Shown here in pieces: positions 5,925 through 7,060 of a stretch of DNA of 7,060 nt. The number at the start of each line of letters is the position of its first letter. Position 1 is the stretch's first letter. Source of the stretch: Candidatus Dormiibacterota bacterium (lineage in GTDB: Bacteria > Chloroflexota > Dormibacteria > Aeolococcales > Aeolococcaceae); the NCBI GenBank assembly GCA_003136295.1, contig PLDZ01000085.1, positions 2,218 to 9,277 on the forward strand, read 5' to 3'. The position numbers and the translations under genes were made by a program. The notes below the pieces were generated by a model that saw nothing but the letters and a program-made list of their open reading frames with translations, was not told the origin of the DNA and did not search any database.

Positions 5925-7060
5925 GTGCGTCACCTCAGCGAACGAGCCCTCGACGCGGCATCCGTCGCGGGTGCCTCGTATGCCGATTGCAGGGTCATCA
6001 ATCGAACCGTTCAGCGGCTGACGGTCAAGAACGGCGTGGTCGCTTCCGTGGAGCTGTTCGAGGATGAAGGCATCGGCATCCGCGTGATCGCGGGCGGGGC
6101 CTGGGGGTTCGCGAGCATCGACGATCTCAGCGCGGCGAGCGTTGAGGAGACCGCCCGCCAGGCGGTCCGGATCGCGAAGGCGTCGTCACGGGTCAACCGC
6201 ACGCCGGTACGGCTCGCCCCCGCACCCGCACTCGTCGGCGAGTACCGGACGCCGGTGGTCCGCGACCCCTTCGAGATCTCCCTCGACGACAAGGTCGGTG
6301 TCCTCATGCGAACCGACGAGGCAATGTCGCACCTCGCCCAGATCCGGGTGAGGGAATGCTCGCTCGAGTTCGTGCGCGAGGTGCGACATTTCGCGAGCAG
6401 CGAGGGGGCGGTGCTCGACCAGACCATCATCGAGTCCGGTGGCGGCCTGGACGCGACCGCGACCAGCGACGACGAGGTGCAGACGCGCAGCTTTCCGAAC
6501 AGCTTCGGGCGGCACCAGGTTTGCGCAGGGTGGGAGGCCGTCGAGGCGTTCGACCTCCCCGGGAATGGCGGCCGGGTGGCCGAGGAGGCGGTGGCGCTGT
6601 TGACCGCACCCGAGTGCCCCGCCGGGAGCATGACCGTGATCCTCGACGCCACCCAGGCGGCACTCCAGGTCCACGAGTCCTGCGGCCACCCCACCGAACT
6701 CGACCGCGTGCTCGGGCACGAGGCCGCGTACGCGGGAACCTCGTTTCTCACCCCTGATCTGCTCAGGACCTTCCGCTACGGGAGCGAGCACGTGACCCTG
6801 ACCGCCGATTCCACGCGAGCGCCCGGGCTCGGCACCTTTGGCTGGGACGACGAGGGTGTGCCCGCGCAGCGCTCGGTGCTCGTCGACCAGGGCATCTTCA
6901 CCGGGTACCTCTCGTCGCGTGAGACCGCCGAAGCGATCGGCCAGGTCAGCAACGGCGCCATGCGGGCCGACGGCTGGTCGCGGCTGCCGATCATCCGCAT
7001 GACCAATGTCAACCTCGAGGCGGGAACGTCGAGCCTCGAGGAGATGATCGCCACCACCGA
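5925..7060 (+). CDS. tldD: TldD-family metallopeptidase, C-terminus cut by window edge
   Basis: The reading frame from GTG 5925 runs 378 codons to the window end without a stop. Family members are about 450-480 residues, so roughly the last fifth is missing. The N-terminal domain shows the family pattern of a modified beta-strand repeat (VKNGVVASVELFEDEGIGIRV, near 35-55). The zinc site HExxxH is present as HESCGH with H250, E251 and H255. Downstream landmarks include APGLGTFGWDDEG and SNGAMRADGWSRLP, followed by RMTNVNLEAG, typical of TldD. In E. coli, TldD works in a cytoplasmic heterodimer with PmbA/TldE, cleaving unstructured peptides and maturing microcin B17. The third metal ligand, a C-terminal Cys in E. 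coli, lies beyond the window. A pmbA/tldE gene would be expected just downstream. The start is GTG 5925 because the frame begins there with the family's N-terminal helix and a -10 box sits 8 bases upstream. The HExxxH motif favours TldD over TldE. Confidence 0.9.
   Translation, partial: MRHLSERALDAASVAGASYADCRVINRTVQRLTVKNGVVASVELFEDEGIGIRVIAGGAWGFASIDDLSAASVEETARQAVRIAKASSRVNRTPVRLAPAPALVGEYRTPVVRDPFEISLDDKVGVLMRTDEAMSHLAQIRVRECSLEFVREVRHFASSEGAVLDQTIIESGGGLDATATSDDEVQTRSFPNSFGRHQVCAGWEAVEAFDLPGNGGRVAEEAVALLTAPECPAGSMTVILDATQAALQVHESCGHPTELDRVLGHEAAYAGTSFLTPDLLRTFRYGSEHVTLTADSTRAPGLGTFGWDDEGVPAQRSVLVDQGIFTGYLSSRETAEAIGQVSNGAMRADGWSRLPIIRMTNVNLEAGTSSLEEMIATT

Noticed and set aside
5001..5933. 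Open frame of 310 codons on the minus strand antisense to the lipoprotein gene
   Set aside because: Composition is Arg/Val/Glu-rich with no motif, and it lies entirely opposite a well-supported gene apart from the short gap; a shadow frame.
6011..6751. Open frame of 246 codons on the minus strand opposite tldD
   Set aside because: Ser/Arg/Ala-rich translation without motifs, opposite a convincing TldD frame with HExxxH.

Overview
The window is high-GC, densely coded DNA. The strong G/C bias at third codon positions, the GTG starts and the gene families point to an actinobacterium. I cannot place it more precisely from sequence alone. There are five protein-coding genes, two of them cut by the window edges. 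I found no tRNA, rRNA, CRISPR array, insertion sequence or phage gene.

Minus strand, read right to left from 3787. A membrane histidine kinase with a large extracytoplasmic Cache-type sensor overlaps by 4 bases (ATGA) a NarL/FixJ-family response regulator, giving a textbook two-component pair. After 22 bases comes homoserine dehydrogenase, which runs off the left edge with only its last residues missing. It has its own candidate -10 box placed for a leaderless or nearly leaderless mRNA.

Plus strand, from 3882. Divergent from the kinase across a 94-bp gap is a lipoprotein solute-binding protein of the peptide/nickel family (SBP_bac_5). Its mature part carries 12 cysteines and no permease or ATPase gene lies next to it. 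It is followed, after 42 bases, by a TldD-family metallopeptidase that runs off the right edge, again with a -10 box spaced for a leaderless GTG start.

How they may work together (inference). The kinase senses a small extracellular ligand and phosphorylates the regulator, which may act on the divergent promoter region. That region holds a 7-bp inverted repeat overlapping the lipoprotein start codon. A peptide-type binding protein beside a TldD peptidase hints at peptide handling, but neighbourhood is the only evidence for it. Homoserine dehydrogenase is a housekeeping enzyme of threonine/methionine synthesis and probably belongs to a thr operon continuing to the left. All five families are known. 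The least explained parts are the divergent regulatory region, the cysteine-rich orphan binding protein, and the Cache kinase that lacks room for a HAMP linker.
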